Below are positions 18,154 to 26,329 of a stretch of 64,000 bases of DNA, piece after piece. The translations under genes and the position numbers were made by a program. Location of the stretch: the NCBI GenBank assembly GCA_043814315.1, contig JBDRKE010000005.1, forward strand, positions 33,338 through 97,337, read 5' to 3'. This stretch comes from JBDRKE01 sp043814315. Lineage in GTDB: Bacteria; Omnitrophota; Gorgyraeia; Gygaellales; Profunditerraquicolaceae. The first letter of the stretch is position 1; each line of letters begins with the position of its first letter. A model generated the notes under the pieces. That model saw only the letters and a program-made list of their open reading frames with translations. It was not told where the DNA came from and did no database searches.

Positions 18154-19497
18154 TTATTGTTTAATAATTTGAATAACATGCTCTACTTTTTGTTTTAAGG
18201 CCTCATTCGTATTCAAGCCCCCCTTGATTTTATTATAAGAGTGTAAGACGGTCGTGTGATCTTTTCCCCCAAAATGGTCTCCTATCTCAGGCAAAGACAG
18301 CTCTGTCAACTCTCTGCTTAAATACATCGCAACCTGGCGCGGGAGAACAATGTTTTTGTGGCGGCGCTTGGTCTTAAGCTCATGCAGTGATACCCCGAAT
18401 TCTTCAGACACGCAACGCTGTATAAAATCTACCGTGATAAGCCTCTTGGGTTCTTTTAACAAGTCCTTTAAAACCTCTTTGGCCAGGCCCAACGTGATGG
18501 GCTCTTCTTCTAGTAAAGAATAGGCGATGGTGCGGATCAGCGCCCCCTCTAACTCCCTAACATTTGTTTTAATGAGTTGGGCGATGAAAAAAATCACTTC
18601 ATCCGGAACGGTTACAGGCTCTCTTTCAATCTTTTTCTTTAAAATAGCCACGCGCGTTTCTAAATCAGGCGGCTGGATATCTGTGGTGAGCCCCCAACCA
18701 AAGCGCGAGACAAGCCTATCTTGCAAATTGGCAATTTCCTTAGGGGGTCGGTCAGAGGAAAAAACAATCTGTTTATGGGAGTCGTAAAGCGTATTAAAGG
18801 TATGGAAGAACTCTTCTTGGGTTGACTCTTTCCCTGCGATGAAATGGATATCGTCTATCATCAGGACATCCACATTTCTGTATTTTTGCCGGAAGCGAGA
18901 AGTCGAATGATGCTGGATGGCGTCGATGAGTTCATTAGTAAATTTTTCCGACGATAGGTAGCAAATTTTAGGGTTGCCCGTAGATTTGCTGAGTATAAGG
19001 TTACAGATAGCCTGGATAAGATGGGTCTTGCCCAGGCCCACCCCCCCGTAAATAAATAAAGGATTGTACGCTTTAGCAGGAGAATCGGCAACCGCTAAAG
19101 AGTAAGCGTGAGCATGCCGGTTAGACGAACCCACAACAAAATTTTCGAACGTATAGCGCGCATTCAGGCTGGAGGTGTCGTGATGCCCGGCAGCCTTGAT
19201 GGTCAGGCCCGCCGGATTTAATGGGTCGCGCACTTCCCGTTTCTCTTTGATGCCGGATTCAAAAGATACGGCGATTTCTTGCTGGGAAGATACATGGCTC
19301 AGCGCCTGCTGGATGATGAGGCTATAATGTTTCTCGACCCACTCTCGAAAGAAATCATCCGGGGCCTCTAGAACTAAACCGTTCTTATTTTTTGTGCGCG
19401 GCGTTAAGGGCAAAATCCAGGTTTCAAAAACCGTATCCCCTAACCGTTCTTTTAAGAACCCATGTGCCTGCTGCCAGGCTTGGAGAATATCAGCCAT
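18154..19497 (-). CDS. dnaA: Chromosomal replication initiator DnaA
   Basis: 447 residues. Domain I at the start (HGFLKERLGDTVFETWILPL), then the AAA+ domain with YTFENFVVGSSNRHAHA, Walker A GGVGLGKTHL and Walker B MIDDIHF, and the C-terminal DNA-binding domain with the signature GGKDHTTVLHSYNKI. It binds DnaA boxes and opens the origin. Two tandem minus-strand promoters lie upstream, with DnaA boxes between the nearer one and the start codon, suggesting autorepression. Confidence 0.97.
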   Translation of the reverse strand: MADILQAWQQAHGFLKERLGDTVFETWILPLTPRTKNKNGLVLEAPDDFFREWVEKHYSLIIQQALSHVSSQQEIAVSFESGIKEKREVRDPLNPAGLTIKAAGHHDTSSLNARYTFENFVVGSSNRHAHAYSLAVADSPAKAYNPLFIYGGVGLGKTHLIQAICNLILSKSTGNPKICYLSSEKFTNELIDAIQHHSTSRFRQKYRNVDVLMIDDIHFIAGKESTQEEFFHTFNTLYDSHKQIVFSSDRPPKEIANLQDRLVSRFGWGLTTDIQPPDLETRVAILKKKIEREPVTVPDEVIFFIAQLIKTNVRELEGALIRTIAYSLLEEEPITLGLAKEVLKDLLKEPKRLITVDFIQRCVSEEFGVSLHELKTKRRHKNIVLPRQVAMYLSRELTELSLPEIGDHFGGKDHTTVLHSYNKIKGGLNTNEALKQKVEHVIQIIKQ

Positions 19498-19580
19498 CTC
19501 AGGTTATGTACAGAATTAACAGCTTATTCACAACTTGTATAAATCTGTGGAAAACCAAAAACCATGCAAAAGCCAGTTTT

Positions 19581-19608
19581 ATTATACCCGCGCTAAGATA
19601 ACCTGCAA
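19581..19608 (-). promoter_or_regulatory. dnaA promoter, proximal
   Basis: On the minus strand TTGCAG (19603-19608) and TATAAT (19581-19586) are 16 bases apart. The DnaA boxes lie just downstream, so DnaA binding would block early elongation. Confidence 0.5.
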
Positions 19609-19697
19609 GCCTCCCAAGAAATATACTTTAAAATACCATGGAATTTTAAACGAGGCAAGTAAAAAACATGTGTCCCTTTTTCATGAGACGTTTAGCT

Positions 19698-19725
19698 ATT
19701 ATACATTAAATTTTTTTCCCGTCAA
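19698..19725 (-). promoter_or_regulatory. dnaA promoter, distal
   Basis: On the minus strand TTGACG (19720-19725) and TATAAT (19698-19703) are 16 bases apart; stronger than the proximal promoter. Confidence 0.6.
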
Positions 19726-19785
19726 CAAAAAAGGTAAATCATGAAAAAGCCTGGCCTGTTAACAATGCGCGGCCTCTTGTTTATC

Positions 19786-19813
19786 TTGACCGCGACTTCT
19801 TTATTGATATAAT
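19786..19813 (+). promoter_or_regulatory. rpmH promoter 1
   Basis: TTGACC at 19786-19791 and TATAAT at 19808-19813 with a 16-base spacer, diverging from the dnaA promoters. Confidence 0.6.
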
Positions 19814-19865
19814 AGGGCCTTCTACAACACGCAGCTTGGCCGGCTGGCTTTAACATACGAATGTG

Positions 19866-19893
19866 TTGACTTCAGGCGGCTTTGTGTTATAAT
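19866..19893 (+). promoter_or_regulatory. rpmH promoter 2
   Basis: TTGACT at 19866-19871 and TATAAT at 19888-19893 with a 16-base spacer, about 35 bases before the rpmH start codon. Confidence 0.7.
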
Positions 19894-19927
19894 TGGAAAA
19901 CACATTTAAACCTATTGGGTAAAGCCG

Positions 19928-20059
19928 ATGAAAAAAAATTTAAATACTCCTACAAATATCGTCGGGAAACGTAGACACGGCTTTCGTAAGAAGATGGCCA
20001 CTTCAGCCGGCCGCCGAACCCTGTCGCGTCGCCGCCGTAAGGGAAGAAAAAGACTTTAG
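19928..20059 (+). CDS. rpmH: 50S ribosomal protein L34
   Basis: 43 residues. ATG at 19928, stop TAG at 20057. The core KRRHGFRKKMATSAGRRTLS with the terminal Arg/Lys cluster and GRKRL end is unmistakable L34. The N-terminus is slightly longer and polar (MKKNLNTPTNIVG) rather than the usual MKRTFQPS. It heads the rpmH-yidD-yidC-jagN run and has two tandem promoters. The rnpA gene that normally follows is missing: yidD starts 6 bases after the stop. Confidence 0.96.
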   Translation: MKKNLNTPTNIVGKRRHGFRKKMATSAGRRTLSRRRRKGRKRL

Positions 20060-20065
20060 TGTTTT

Positions 20066-20281
20066 ATGTTGAGCAAAATCGCCGCTAAACTTATCCGCGG
20101 GTACCAGGTGTCCTTGCGGATCATTTTGCCAATTTCCTGTCGTTTTACGCCCGGCTGTTCCGAGTACGCCTTGCAAGCCATTACAAAATACGGTTTTTTG
20201 CGAGGGAGCTTTAAGGCGGGCAAGAGGCTTTTGTCCTGCCACCCTTTTTCAGGACAATCAGGGTATGATCCGGTAGAATAA
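20066..20281 (+). CDS. yidD: Membrane protein insertion efficiency factor YidD
   Basis: 71 residues. The family block CRFTPGCSEYALQAITKYGFLRG and the C-terminal SCHPFSGQSGYDPV are intact. YidD is a small membrane-associated helper of YidC. The normal neighbour order rpmH-rnpA-yidD-yidC is kept apart from the missing rnpA. yidC begins four bases after the stop. Confidence 0.95.
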   Translation: MLSKIAAKLIRGYQVSLRIILPISCRFTPGCSEYALQAITKYGFLRGSFKAGKRLLSCHPFSGQSGYDPVE

Positions 20282-20285
20282 AAGT

Positions 20286-21809
20286 ATGGAAAAACGCTTA
20301 ATATTAGCCATGGCTTTGTCTTTATTGTTGTTGTTAGCATGGTCGGCCATGATGCCAAAGCAGCAACATATTGATAATAAAGAGGTTAGGGATGATGACT
20401 TACCTTTTGTTGATGCTCCTGAAAAGACCCTCTCCTCTCTCTCTGCTCGGCCAAGCATAAAAGACGCCAAAGTTATAGAGTTTCACCAGGACAGGTACAC
20501 TATTTCTTTTATAGAATCACTGGCTGCTATTAAAGAGGTTATATTTAATGATTATCAGTCTGCCGCACTCACTTTACAAAACGGACTTTTGCTGGATGAC
20601 ACATCCCTTTCTTTTAGCAAGCAGAATAGTAGCGCGAATGAAATCAGCTTTTTACATCTTGACCAAAGTAGAAAGGTTATAAAAAAATTTATTTTTTCTA
20701 AATCTCTCTACGACATACAGTTAGAGATTACCATTGAAAACCTGTCGGATGCTCCCCTTACCTCACTATCCCCCCTTGTATTAGGAACGCTTGATTTCTC
20801 TTCCAAAAATCCTGATGCCCGCTATCAGGATGTTACCGTGGCTACTAAAGAAAAAGTTAAACATGAGAGCCCCAAAAAAGACTTAAATTTAAAAGACGTG
20901 GATTTCCTGGCTTTACGAGATAGGTATTTTTGCGCGATTATTGAGCCTGAGCTTGGCCCTCTTGAAGGCTATATAAAAAAGGCAGGTAACCACGATTCTG
21001 AAATTGGCCTGGGCCCCAGGGCCATTTTCTTGCCACCTGGCCAAGCAGTAAAAGAAATATTTCATATCTATTTGGGGCCACAAGACTTAAAGCTAATTCA
21101 AGGCGTAAATTCAAGGTGGGCCGCAGTTGTCCATTATGGCACATTTGATTTTATTTCTCAGATTCTCTTGCAACTATTACAGTTTTTTTATGGCTTAGTC
21201 CATAATTGGGGTTGGGCCATTATTATTCTTAGCATTGCTGTATATCTTGCGCTCTTCCCTCTTAGTTTAAAACAAATGCGTTCTATGAAAGAAATGCAAG
21301 CCTTACAGCCCCACATTGAGGAGTTAAAGAGGCTTTATAAAGATAACCCTCAGAGAATGCAGAAAGAACAAATGGAGCTATTTCGTAAGCATAAAGTTAA
21401 TCCTTTCGGAGGATGCCTTCCCCTGCTCCTTCAGATGCCCATATTTTTTGCCTTATATCAAACATTGATGCGCTCCGTATTTTTGCGTGGTGCAACTTTC
21501 TTGTGGATAAAAGACTTATCAGGCCCAGACCGATTGTTTAGCCTGCCTTTTCCAAAACCTTTTGATGCCTTTAACCTGCTGCCCATTTTGATGACCATCG
21601 GAATGTTTATTCAACAAAAAATTACTACAGCGTCTGCTACCGGCGGTAGTTCAGCAGAGCAACAGAGAATCATGATGATTATGATGCCCCTTTTGTTTGG
21701 GTTTATTTTTTATTCTATGCCCGCAGGATTGGTTTTATATTGGTTTATTAATAGCACGCTCATGTTGGCAAATCAATTTTATCAGTTGAACACAGGCCGA
21801 ATAAAATGA
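20286..21809 (+). CDS. yidC: Membrane protein insertase YidC
   Basis: 507 residues. An N-terminal helix (LILAMALSLLLLLAW) is followed by a large periplasmic domain, and the conserved core with QILLQLLQFFYGLVHNWGWA, the FPLSLKQMRSMKEMQALQP block, NPFGGCLPLLLQMPIFFALY and the final helices MMPLLFGFIFYSMPAGLVLY. The long periplasmic domain is typical of diderm (Gram-negative) YidC. Inserts and folds inner-membrane proteins with or without SecYEG. The stop overlaps the jagN start by 4 bases (ATGA). Confidence 0.97.
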   Translation: MEKRLILAMALSLLLLLAWSAMMPKQQHIDNKEVRDDDLPFVDAPEKTLSSLSARPSIKDAKVIEFHQDRYTISFIESLAAIKEVIFNDYQSAALTLQNGLLLDDTSLSFSKQNSSANEISFLHLDQSRKVIKKFIFSKSLYDIQLEITIENLSDAPLTSLSPLVLGTLDFSSKNPDARYQDVTVATKEKVKHESPKKDLNLKDVDFLALRDRYFCAIIEPELGPLEGYIKKAGNHDSEIGLGPRAIFLPPGQAVKEIFHIYLGPQDLKLIQGVNSRWAAVVHYGTFDFISQILLQLLQFFYGLVHNWGWAIIILSIAVYLALFPLSLKQMRSMKEMQALQPHIEELKRLYKDNPQRMQKEQMELFRKHKVNPFGGCLPLLLQMPIFFALYQTLMRSVFLRGATFLWIKDLSGPDRLFSLPFPKPFDAFNLLPILMTIGMFIQQKITTASATGGSSAEQQRIMMIMMPLLFGFIFYSMPAGLVLYWFINSTLMLANQFYQLNTGRIK

Positions 21810-22006
21810 AACCAAAGACGGGCATCGAAGTCGAGGGCACATCAGTTGAAGAAGCAATTAAGAAGGCATTAGCGCAACTAAGACTGGCTCGCGACAAGGT
21901 AAAGATAGAAATCCTCTCCGAAGGAGTCAAGGGCCTTTTTGGAATGCCAGGCGCAAAGCCGGCCAAGATTCGAGTTACCATTATTAAAGATAAAGAAAAG
22001 GCTTGA
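21806..22006 (+). CDS. Jag N-terminal-domain protein (truncated KhpB/Jag)
   Basis: 66 residues. GIEVEGTSVEEAIKKALAQL and the EGVKGLFGMPGAKPAKIRV block match the Jag_N domain of KhpB/Jag. The usual KH and R3H RNA-binding domains are absent: the frame stops at 22006 and neither domain appears downstream. It is coupled to yidC by a 4-base overlap, the normal Jag position. A single-domain Jag_N is either a natural short form or a decayed gene. Confidence 0.85.
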   Translation: MKPKTGIEVEGTSVEEAIKKALAQLRLARDKVKIEILSEGVKGLFGMPGAKPAKIRVTIIKDKEKA

Positions 22007-22031
22007 CAAATCATAAGAATTTGAAGATAAT
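22003..22031 (+). promoter_or_regulatory. Promoter of the homing endonuclease-parA-parB genes
   Basis: TTGACA at 22003-22008, overlapping the jagN stop codon, and GATAAT at 22026-22031 with a 17-base spacer. The parS-like palindrome lies in the predicted 5' leader. Confidence 0.55.
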
Positions 22032-22047
22032 TAATATAGGTTTTATA

Positions 22048-22099
22048 AAATGTTCCCCGTGAAAATATTCCAGTTGGAACATTTTCACGGGGAACATTT
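22048..22099. promoter_or_regulatory. parS-like inverted repeat upstream of parA-parB
   Basis: A 19-base arm at 22048-22066 is repeated as its exact complement at 22081-22099, around a small internal palindrome (TTCCAGTTGGAA). Each arm holds a TTTCACG/CGTGAAA-type core and the 16-mer ATTTTCACGGGGAACA matches the parS consensus TGTTTCACGTGAAACA at 12 of 16 positions by my count. No T-run follows, so it is not an obvious terminator. Confidence 0.5.
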
Positions 22100-22120
22100 G
22101 TATTAATTTCTTCAATCATT

Positions 22121-22570
22121 ATGTTGAATCCTTGGTATATAACTGGGTTTGCAGATGGAGAAGCAGCCTTTACTTACAGTAGGCAGGGAGGTACCTTCTC
22201 CATGTATTTTGCCATTAAACAAAGAGAAGACAATCAGCAAATAGTAGAGGAGATTCAAGGTTATTTTGATTATGTAGGGAATATTTATAAAGGAAAAGAA
22301 TCAAAAAGTTATTTAAAAGGCGGCCTTACTAAACAATCTTCTTATTACCGGGTTACGAGAATTAATGAACTCAAGAGAATTGTAGAGCATTTTGATAGAT
22401 ATCCTTTGCAAAGTGGGAAAAAACAAGAAGTCTATAAGGCCTGGCGCGAGATGGTGATACACAAGCTTGAAAATTATCGAAGCATAGATTATGATAAACT
22501 TAGATATTTAGCAGAAAGACTTTCGCGCTTGAATACCCAAAGCCGAGCCTTTAAAGTGCATAAAAAATAA
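22121..22570 (+). CDS. LAGLIDADG homing endonuclease, free-standing
   Basis: 149 residues. The single motif YITGFADGEAAF at the N-terminus and the following FAIKQREDNQQIVEEIQGYF region match LAGLIDADG_1 endonucleases, which act as dimers. The end (KLRYLAERLSRLN) is typical of intron-encoded members. It lies between the parS-like palindrome and parA, and its stop shares one base with the parA ATG (TAATG), so it seems to have joined the par operon. No intron core was recognised around it. Confidence 0.85.
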   Translation: MLNPWYITGFADGEAAFTYSRQGGTFSMYFAIKQREDNQQIVEEIQGYFDYVGNIYKGKESKSYLKGGLTKQSSYYRVTRINELKRIVEHFDRYPLQSGKKQEVYKAWREMVIHKLENYRSIDYDKLRYLAERLSRLNTQSRAFKVHKK

Positions 22571-23364
22571 TGGGTAAAATTATCGCTATTTGCAATCAGA
22601 AGGGCGGGACAGGCAAAACGACCTCTGCTATTAACTTAGCTACCTATTTTGCCATCGGCGGAAAAAAAACGCTGCTTATTGACTTAGATCCCCAGGCAAA
22701 TGCCACCAGCGGCTTAGGGATAAACAAACATGATATTAAGAAAAGCACATACCACATTCTTCTAGAAGAATGTGGTCTTCAGGAGATTTTACAATCCACA
22801 GCTATAGCCAATTTAGTTTTAGCGCCATCCAATTTAGATTTAACTGGAGCTGAAATAGAGCTCGTAGGAGCTTTGGGCAGAGAGTATAGATTGAAGAGAG
22901 CGCTCTCAAAAGAAAAAGATAATTTTGATATATTGATTATAGACTCGCCACCCTCATTGGGGTTGTTAACTATAAATGCCTTATGCGCTGCCAATAGTGT
23001 TCTCATACCGGTTCAATGCGAATATTATGCGTTAGAAGGATTAACGCAACTATCTAATACTATTAAGCTTGTGAAAGACAATCTTAATCCGGCCCTTGCG
23101 ATAGAAGGCGTGCTTCTTACCATGGCTGATTTTCGTACTAATTTAACCAAAGAAGTAATTCATGAAGCCAGGACTAATTTTAAAGGAAGGGTTTATGAAA
23201 CAGTGATTCCCCGCAGCATTAGGCTCACCGAGGCACCGAGCTTTGGGAAGCCAATAGCCTTGTATGATAAAGATTCGATAGGTGCCATAAAATATGAGGA
23301 GCTAACGAGAGAGATGCTGGGGATTCCTATCGTCGCTCAATCTATAAAAGAAGGAGACACATGA
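22570..23364 (+). CDS. parA: Chromosome partitioning ATPase ParA/Soj
   Basis: 264 residues. Deviant Walker A CNQKGGTGKTTSAINLA, switch I SSN-like region (APSNLDLTG), and Walker B DILIIDSPPSLG. It cycles between ATP dimer on DNA and monomer, driving ParB-parS movement. Starts by TAATG overlap with the homing endonuclease gene and overlaps parB by 4 bases. Confidence 0.97.
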   Translation: MGKIIAICNQKGGTGKTTSAINLATYFAIGGKKTLLIDLDPQANATSGLGINKHDIKKSTYHILLEECGLQEILQSTAIANLVLAPSNLDLTGAEIELVGALGREYRLKRALSKEKDNFDILIIDSPPSLGLLTINALCAANSVLIPVQCEYYALEGLTQLSNTIKLVKDNLNPALAIEGVLLTMADFRTNLTKEVIHEARTNFKGRVYETVIPRSIRLTEAPSFGKPIALYDKDSIGAIKYEELTREMLGIPIVAQSIKEGDT

Positions 23365-24218
23365 TGGAAAGAAAAGCTCTAGGTAAAGGAATTGGTGCCT
23401 TAATACCTGAAAAGGAAACAGGGCGCAAGAATGAGATTGTTTATGTCCAATCTGAAGAAATAAAACCAAATCCTTTCCAACCCAGAGAAGACTTTGATAA
23501 CCAAAGCATAGAAGAATTGGCACAATCCATAAAAGAAAAAGGAGTGATTCAGCCTTTACTGGTTAGGCGTAAGGCTGACTTTTATGAGTTGATAGCAGGA
23601 GAAAGAAGGCTAAGGGCTGCTAAGCTTTTGAACCTTAATGAGTTACCAGTTATTGTCAAGGATGTTGAGGATAAAGACTCATTAGAATTGGCATTGATAG
23701 AGAATATTCAAAGGCAAGGACTCAATCCTATTGAAGAAGCACGTGCTTATCAACACTTGATGGATAAATTTCAAGTAACGCAAGAAAAGATCAGCGATGC
23801 CATTGGCAAGTCAAGGTCGGGAATTGCTAACACATTGCGTTTATTGAAGTTACCGCAAGAAATACAGGAGGAACTGAAAAAAGGGCGTATTTCTTATGCC
23901 CATGGCCGAACCCTGTTAGAAATAGAGGATGCTAATCAGCAGAGAAAACTGGCACAGATGGTTATCGCTAACGGCCTTTCCGTGCGTGAGCTGGAGAATT
24001 TAATCAAATCGCGCCGTATCAAAGGGGCAAAAAGAAGGATGGGGCCATCTGTGCATGATCCTCTTGTCGCCGCTCTAGAAGAAGAGTTGCAGCATATTCT
24101 GGCGACTAAGGTGAGGATCAGCAAGAGGAAGAAGCGCGGCCATATTCAAATTGAGTTTTATTCTCATGAAGATCTGGAAAGGATCGTGAAAGTATTAAAA
24201 GGGAGCGTGAAAAGATGA
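23361..24218 (+). CDS. parB: Chromosome partitioning protein ParB/Spo0J
   Basis: 285 residues. The N-terminal ParA-interaction motif RKALGKGIGALIP is visible, then the CTP-binding ParB domain with NPFQPRE, ELIAGERRLRAAK and ENIQRQGLNPIEEA, a helix-turn-helix (TQEKISDAIGKSRSGIANTLR), and a C-terminal dimerisation region. Binds parS and spreads as a CTP clamp. The start ATG overlaps the parA stop, and its end overlaps ndk by 4 bases. Confidence 0.97.
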   Translation: MMERKALGKGIGALIPEKETGRKNEIVYVQSEEIKPNPFQPREDFDNQSIEELAQSIKEKGVIQPLLVRRKADFYELIAGERRLRAAKLLNLNELPVIVKDVEDKDSLELALIENIQRQGLNPIEEARAYQHLMDKFQVTQEKISDAIGKSRSGIANTLRLLKLPQEIQEELKKGRISYAHGRTLLEIEDANQQRKLAQMVIANGLSVRELENLIKSRRIKGAKRRMGPSVHDPLVAALEEELQHILATKVRISKRKKRGHIQIEFYSHEDLERIVKVLKGSVKR

Positions 24219-24718
24219 ATCAGGCGGCATTAATTCTTATAAAACCCGATGGGCTGAAAAAATCTTTGACCGGAAACATTTTGACGCGCCTATCCGAAAC
24301 CAAATTAGAGATTGTGGCCGCAAAGATGGCGCGCGTTCCCAGGGAGCTGGCAGTCAGGCACTATGACCATTTGAAAGATAAGCCCTTTTTTGAAGACATT
24401 ATACGTTATTTGCGCGGGGAGCTGCACGACAGGCGCAAAGTAATGGCCCTGGTGTATTGGGGAGAGCAGGCTATCAAAAAATGCAGGGAACTGGCAGGCG
24501 CCACTAACCCCGAAGAAGCAGACCCGACATCCATACGCGGTTCTTACGGAAGAATCACCACGAGCGGCGTTTACGAAAATGTTATCCACGTCTCATCCAA
24601 TGAGCTTGAGGCCGAAAGAGAAATAAAGTTGTGGTTCTCGCCCGAGGAGATTATTGTGGATTTATACCCAGCCCAAGAGGCAACGGAAAAAGAACAAAAA
24701 AGAATAGTGTGGGCTTAA
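24215..24718 (+). CDS. ndk: Nucleoside diphosphate kinase
   Basis: 167 residues. LILIKPDGLKK opens the fold and NVIHVSSNELEAEREI carries the catalytic His of the NxxH motif. Transfers the terminal phosphate between nucleoside triphosphates. It is longer than typical bacterial NDK (about 140 residues) because of a mid-protein insertion (REL...NPEEADPTSIRGSYGR region is conserved, with extra residues around LHDRRKVMALVYWGEQAIK) and a C-terminal tail. Belongs to the parA-parB transcript by overlap. Confidence 0.93.
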   Translation: MNQAALILIKPDGLKKSLTGNILTRLSETKLEIVAAKMARVPRELAVRHYDHLKDKPFFEDIIRYLRGELHDRRKVMALVYWGEQAIKKCRELAGATNPEEADPTSIRGSYGRITTSGVYENVIHVSSNELEAEREIKLWFSPEEIIVDLYPAQEATEKEQKRIVWA

Positions 24719-24886
24719 AAATAAGGCATCCTATAACGGAAAAATAGAGGATGTCTCAAGGTGCATAGCCAGGACAAAAGTTGCCAAGTCAGGAGATTAA
24801 TGGTTTAATCTCTGTAATTTGTATTAACAATCTGTGTCTTCAGGCATAATCAATGATTATGCCTGATGATTATACCGGGAGCTAGA
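24719..24886. other. Spacer with two stem-loops between ndk and yicC
   Basis: GAGATTAA...TTTAATCTC at about 24799-24818 and a perfect 12-bp stem at 24841-24865 (CAGGCATAATCA and its complement). Neither is followed by a clear T-run. No ORF and no recognised riboswitch. Confidence 0.4.
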
Positions 24887-25714
24887 ATGATAAAAAGCAT
24901 GACGGGCTTTGGGAGCCAAGAGGCGGATGTTTCGCCCCTGGGCAAAGTCAACGTAGAGCTAAAGAGTTCCAACCATAAATTTCTTGAGGTCGTCTTTCAC
25001 TTGCCAGAGGAACTCTTTTTTTTAGAAGACAAGATTAAAAAAATCATTGAGGCCAAGGTTAAAAGAGGGCGCTTGACGTGCGTCATAACCGTGATGGGCG
25101 TTAAATCCTCCAGCGTCTATATCAATAGGGATTTGTTGCAAAGCTACATTTCGAAAATTAGGGGTATCAAAGAGCAATTTAAGATCAGGGATGAGGTTGG
25201 CATCAACACATTAATACATCTGCCGGGGGTTTTATCTTTGGGGGCCAGCAAGGTCCCAAGGGGCAATCTTTGGCCGAAGATGAAAACCGTGGTTTCTGGC
25301 GCCCTAGATGGTCTCGTCAAGATGCGTCAGAAGGAGGGGCGCTCGACCTTTGGTTTTTTAAAAACAAGAGCCGAGGCCCTCTCGAACAACTTGAATTATA
25401 TAAAGTCCAGGTTCAGAAAAGTTTTAAAGGAAAAGCTGGCCCAGATTCCAACAGACGAGGAGCGCTCTGCTTTCATAAAAGATACGGATATTGCAGAAGA
25501 GATCGAAAGGCTGGCCTTCCATATCCGTAACTTCAAGAGTAAGATTGTAAAAAACGGCTCTGTGGGAAAAGAATTAGATTTCATTGCTCAAGAGATGCAG
25601 CGCGAGGCCAATACGCTGGCTGCCAAATCTTTTTTGGCCAGCATCTCATCCAGGGTCGTGCAGATGAAAAGCCAGATCGAAAAGATCCGGGAACAGGTGC
25701 AGAACATAGAATAA
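24887..25714 (+). CDS. yicC: YicC-family endoribonuclease
   Basis: 275 residues from ATG 24887. IKSMTGFGSQEAD is the invariant YicC N-terminus; an in-frame ATG at 24866 is rejected because it would add unrelated residues. The C-terminal DUF1732 block is present (KELDFIAQEMQREANTLAAK). YicC proteins are RNases that affect small RNA and mRNA turnover. The gene order yicC-gmk-rpoZ-coaBC is widely conserved and is kept here, with gmk starting right after the stop. Confidence 0.93.
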   Translation: MIKSMTGFGSQEADVSPLGKVNVELKSSNHKFLEVVFHLPEELFFLEDKIKKIIEAKVKRGRLTCVITVMGVKSSSVYINRDLLQSYISKIRGIKEQFKIRDEVGINTLIHLPGVLSLGASKVPRGNLWPKMKTVVSGALDGLVKMRQKEGRSTFGFLKTRAEALSNNLNYIKSRFRKVLKEKLAQIPTDEERSAFIKDTDIAEEIERLAFHIRNFKSKIVKNGSVGKELDFIAQEMQREANTLAAKSFLASISSRVVQMKSQIEKIREQVQNIE

Positions 25715-26329
25715 GTGGCGCTAAAAAAGAATAAAATCAGGGGGCTCGTTTTTGTGGTTTCCGGGCCATCGGGTTCAGGCAAAACCACTCTCCTGAAGCA
25801 GCTGCTTCAGGATAAGCCGCTCAGCAAGAAACTGGTAAAGTCCATTTCTTTGACCACCCGGCCTCAAAGGTCAAACGAAAAGAGCGGCCATGACTATTTT
25901 TTTGTTTCGCAGGAGGATTTCAGGAGAGCTCGCAAAGCAAAAAAAATCCTTGAATGGACCAAGTATTTGGGCTATTATTACGCCACGCCGAAAGACTTTG
26001 TGGATAAGCAGTTAGGCCAAGGTAAACACATAGTTTTGTGTTTGGAGCTAAAGGGGGCCCTTGCCGTCAAAAGGCTTTATCCAGAAAATACGGTTACGGT
26101 TTTTGTGACTCCACCTTCCTTAAAGACGTTACAGCACAGGATCGGCAAGCGTTGCTATAAAACCAAAAAAGAAGAGATCAGGGAACGGTTGAAATTGGCC
26201 CGGCAGGAGATACTGGATTCTTGCAGGTATGATTATTGCTTGGTGAATAATAATTTGGTCCGGGCTGTTAAGTCGTTTAAAGACATTATTATTAACGAAA
26301 TAAGCGCAAAGGAGCAAAGGAGCTTATGA
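25715..26329 (+). CDS. gmk: Guanylate kinase
   Basis: 204 residues with a GTG start directly after the yicC stop. P-loop SGPSGSGKTTLLKQL, the GMP-binding TTRPQRSNEKSGHDYFFV block, and a lid region with LKTLQHRIGKR. Converts GMP to GDP. The stop overlaps the rpoZ ATG (ATGA). Confidence 0.96.
   Translation: MALKKNKIRGLVFVVSGPSGSGKTTLLKQLLQDKPLSKKLVKSISLTTRPQRSNEKSGHDYFFVSQEDFRRARKAKKILEWTKYLGYYYATPKDFVDKQLGQGKHIVLCLELKGALAVKRLYPENTVTVFVTPPSLKTLQHRIGKRCYKTKKEEIRERLKLARQEILDSCRYDYCLVNNNLVRAVKSFKDIIINEISAKEQRSL

Larger units (their letters stand above)
19498..19740. other. Probable replication origin (oriC) between dnaA and rpmH
   Basis: Two DnaA boxes fit TTWTNCACA: TTATTCACA at 19524-19532 and, reversed, TTTTCCACA at 19546-19554; TTATGTACA at 19504-19512 is one mismatch away. 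A/T-rich tracts follow toward 19740. Gene orientation flips here: almost all genes leftward are on the minus strand and almost all rightward on the plus strand, as expected of bidirectional replication. Confidence 0.65.

Noticed and set aside
20003..20470. Minus-strand ORFs opposite rpmH, yidD and yidC
   Set aside because: Shadows of well-recognised plus-strand genes with no homology or ribosome site.
24719..24865. Riboswitch upstream of yicC
   Set aside because: Two stem-loops are visible but no known riboswitch core could be matched.
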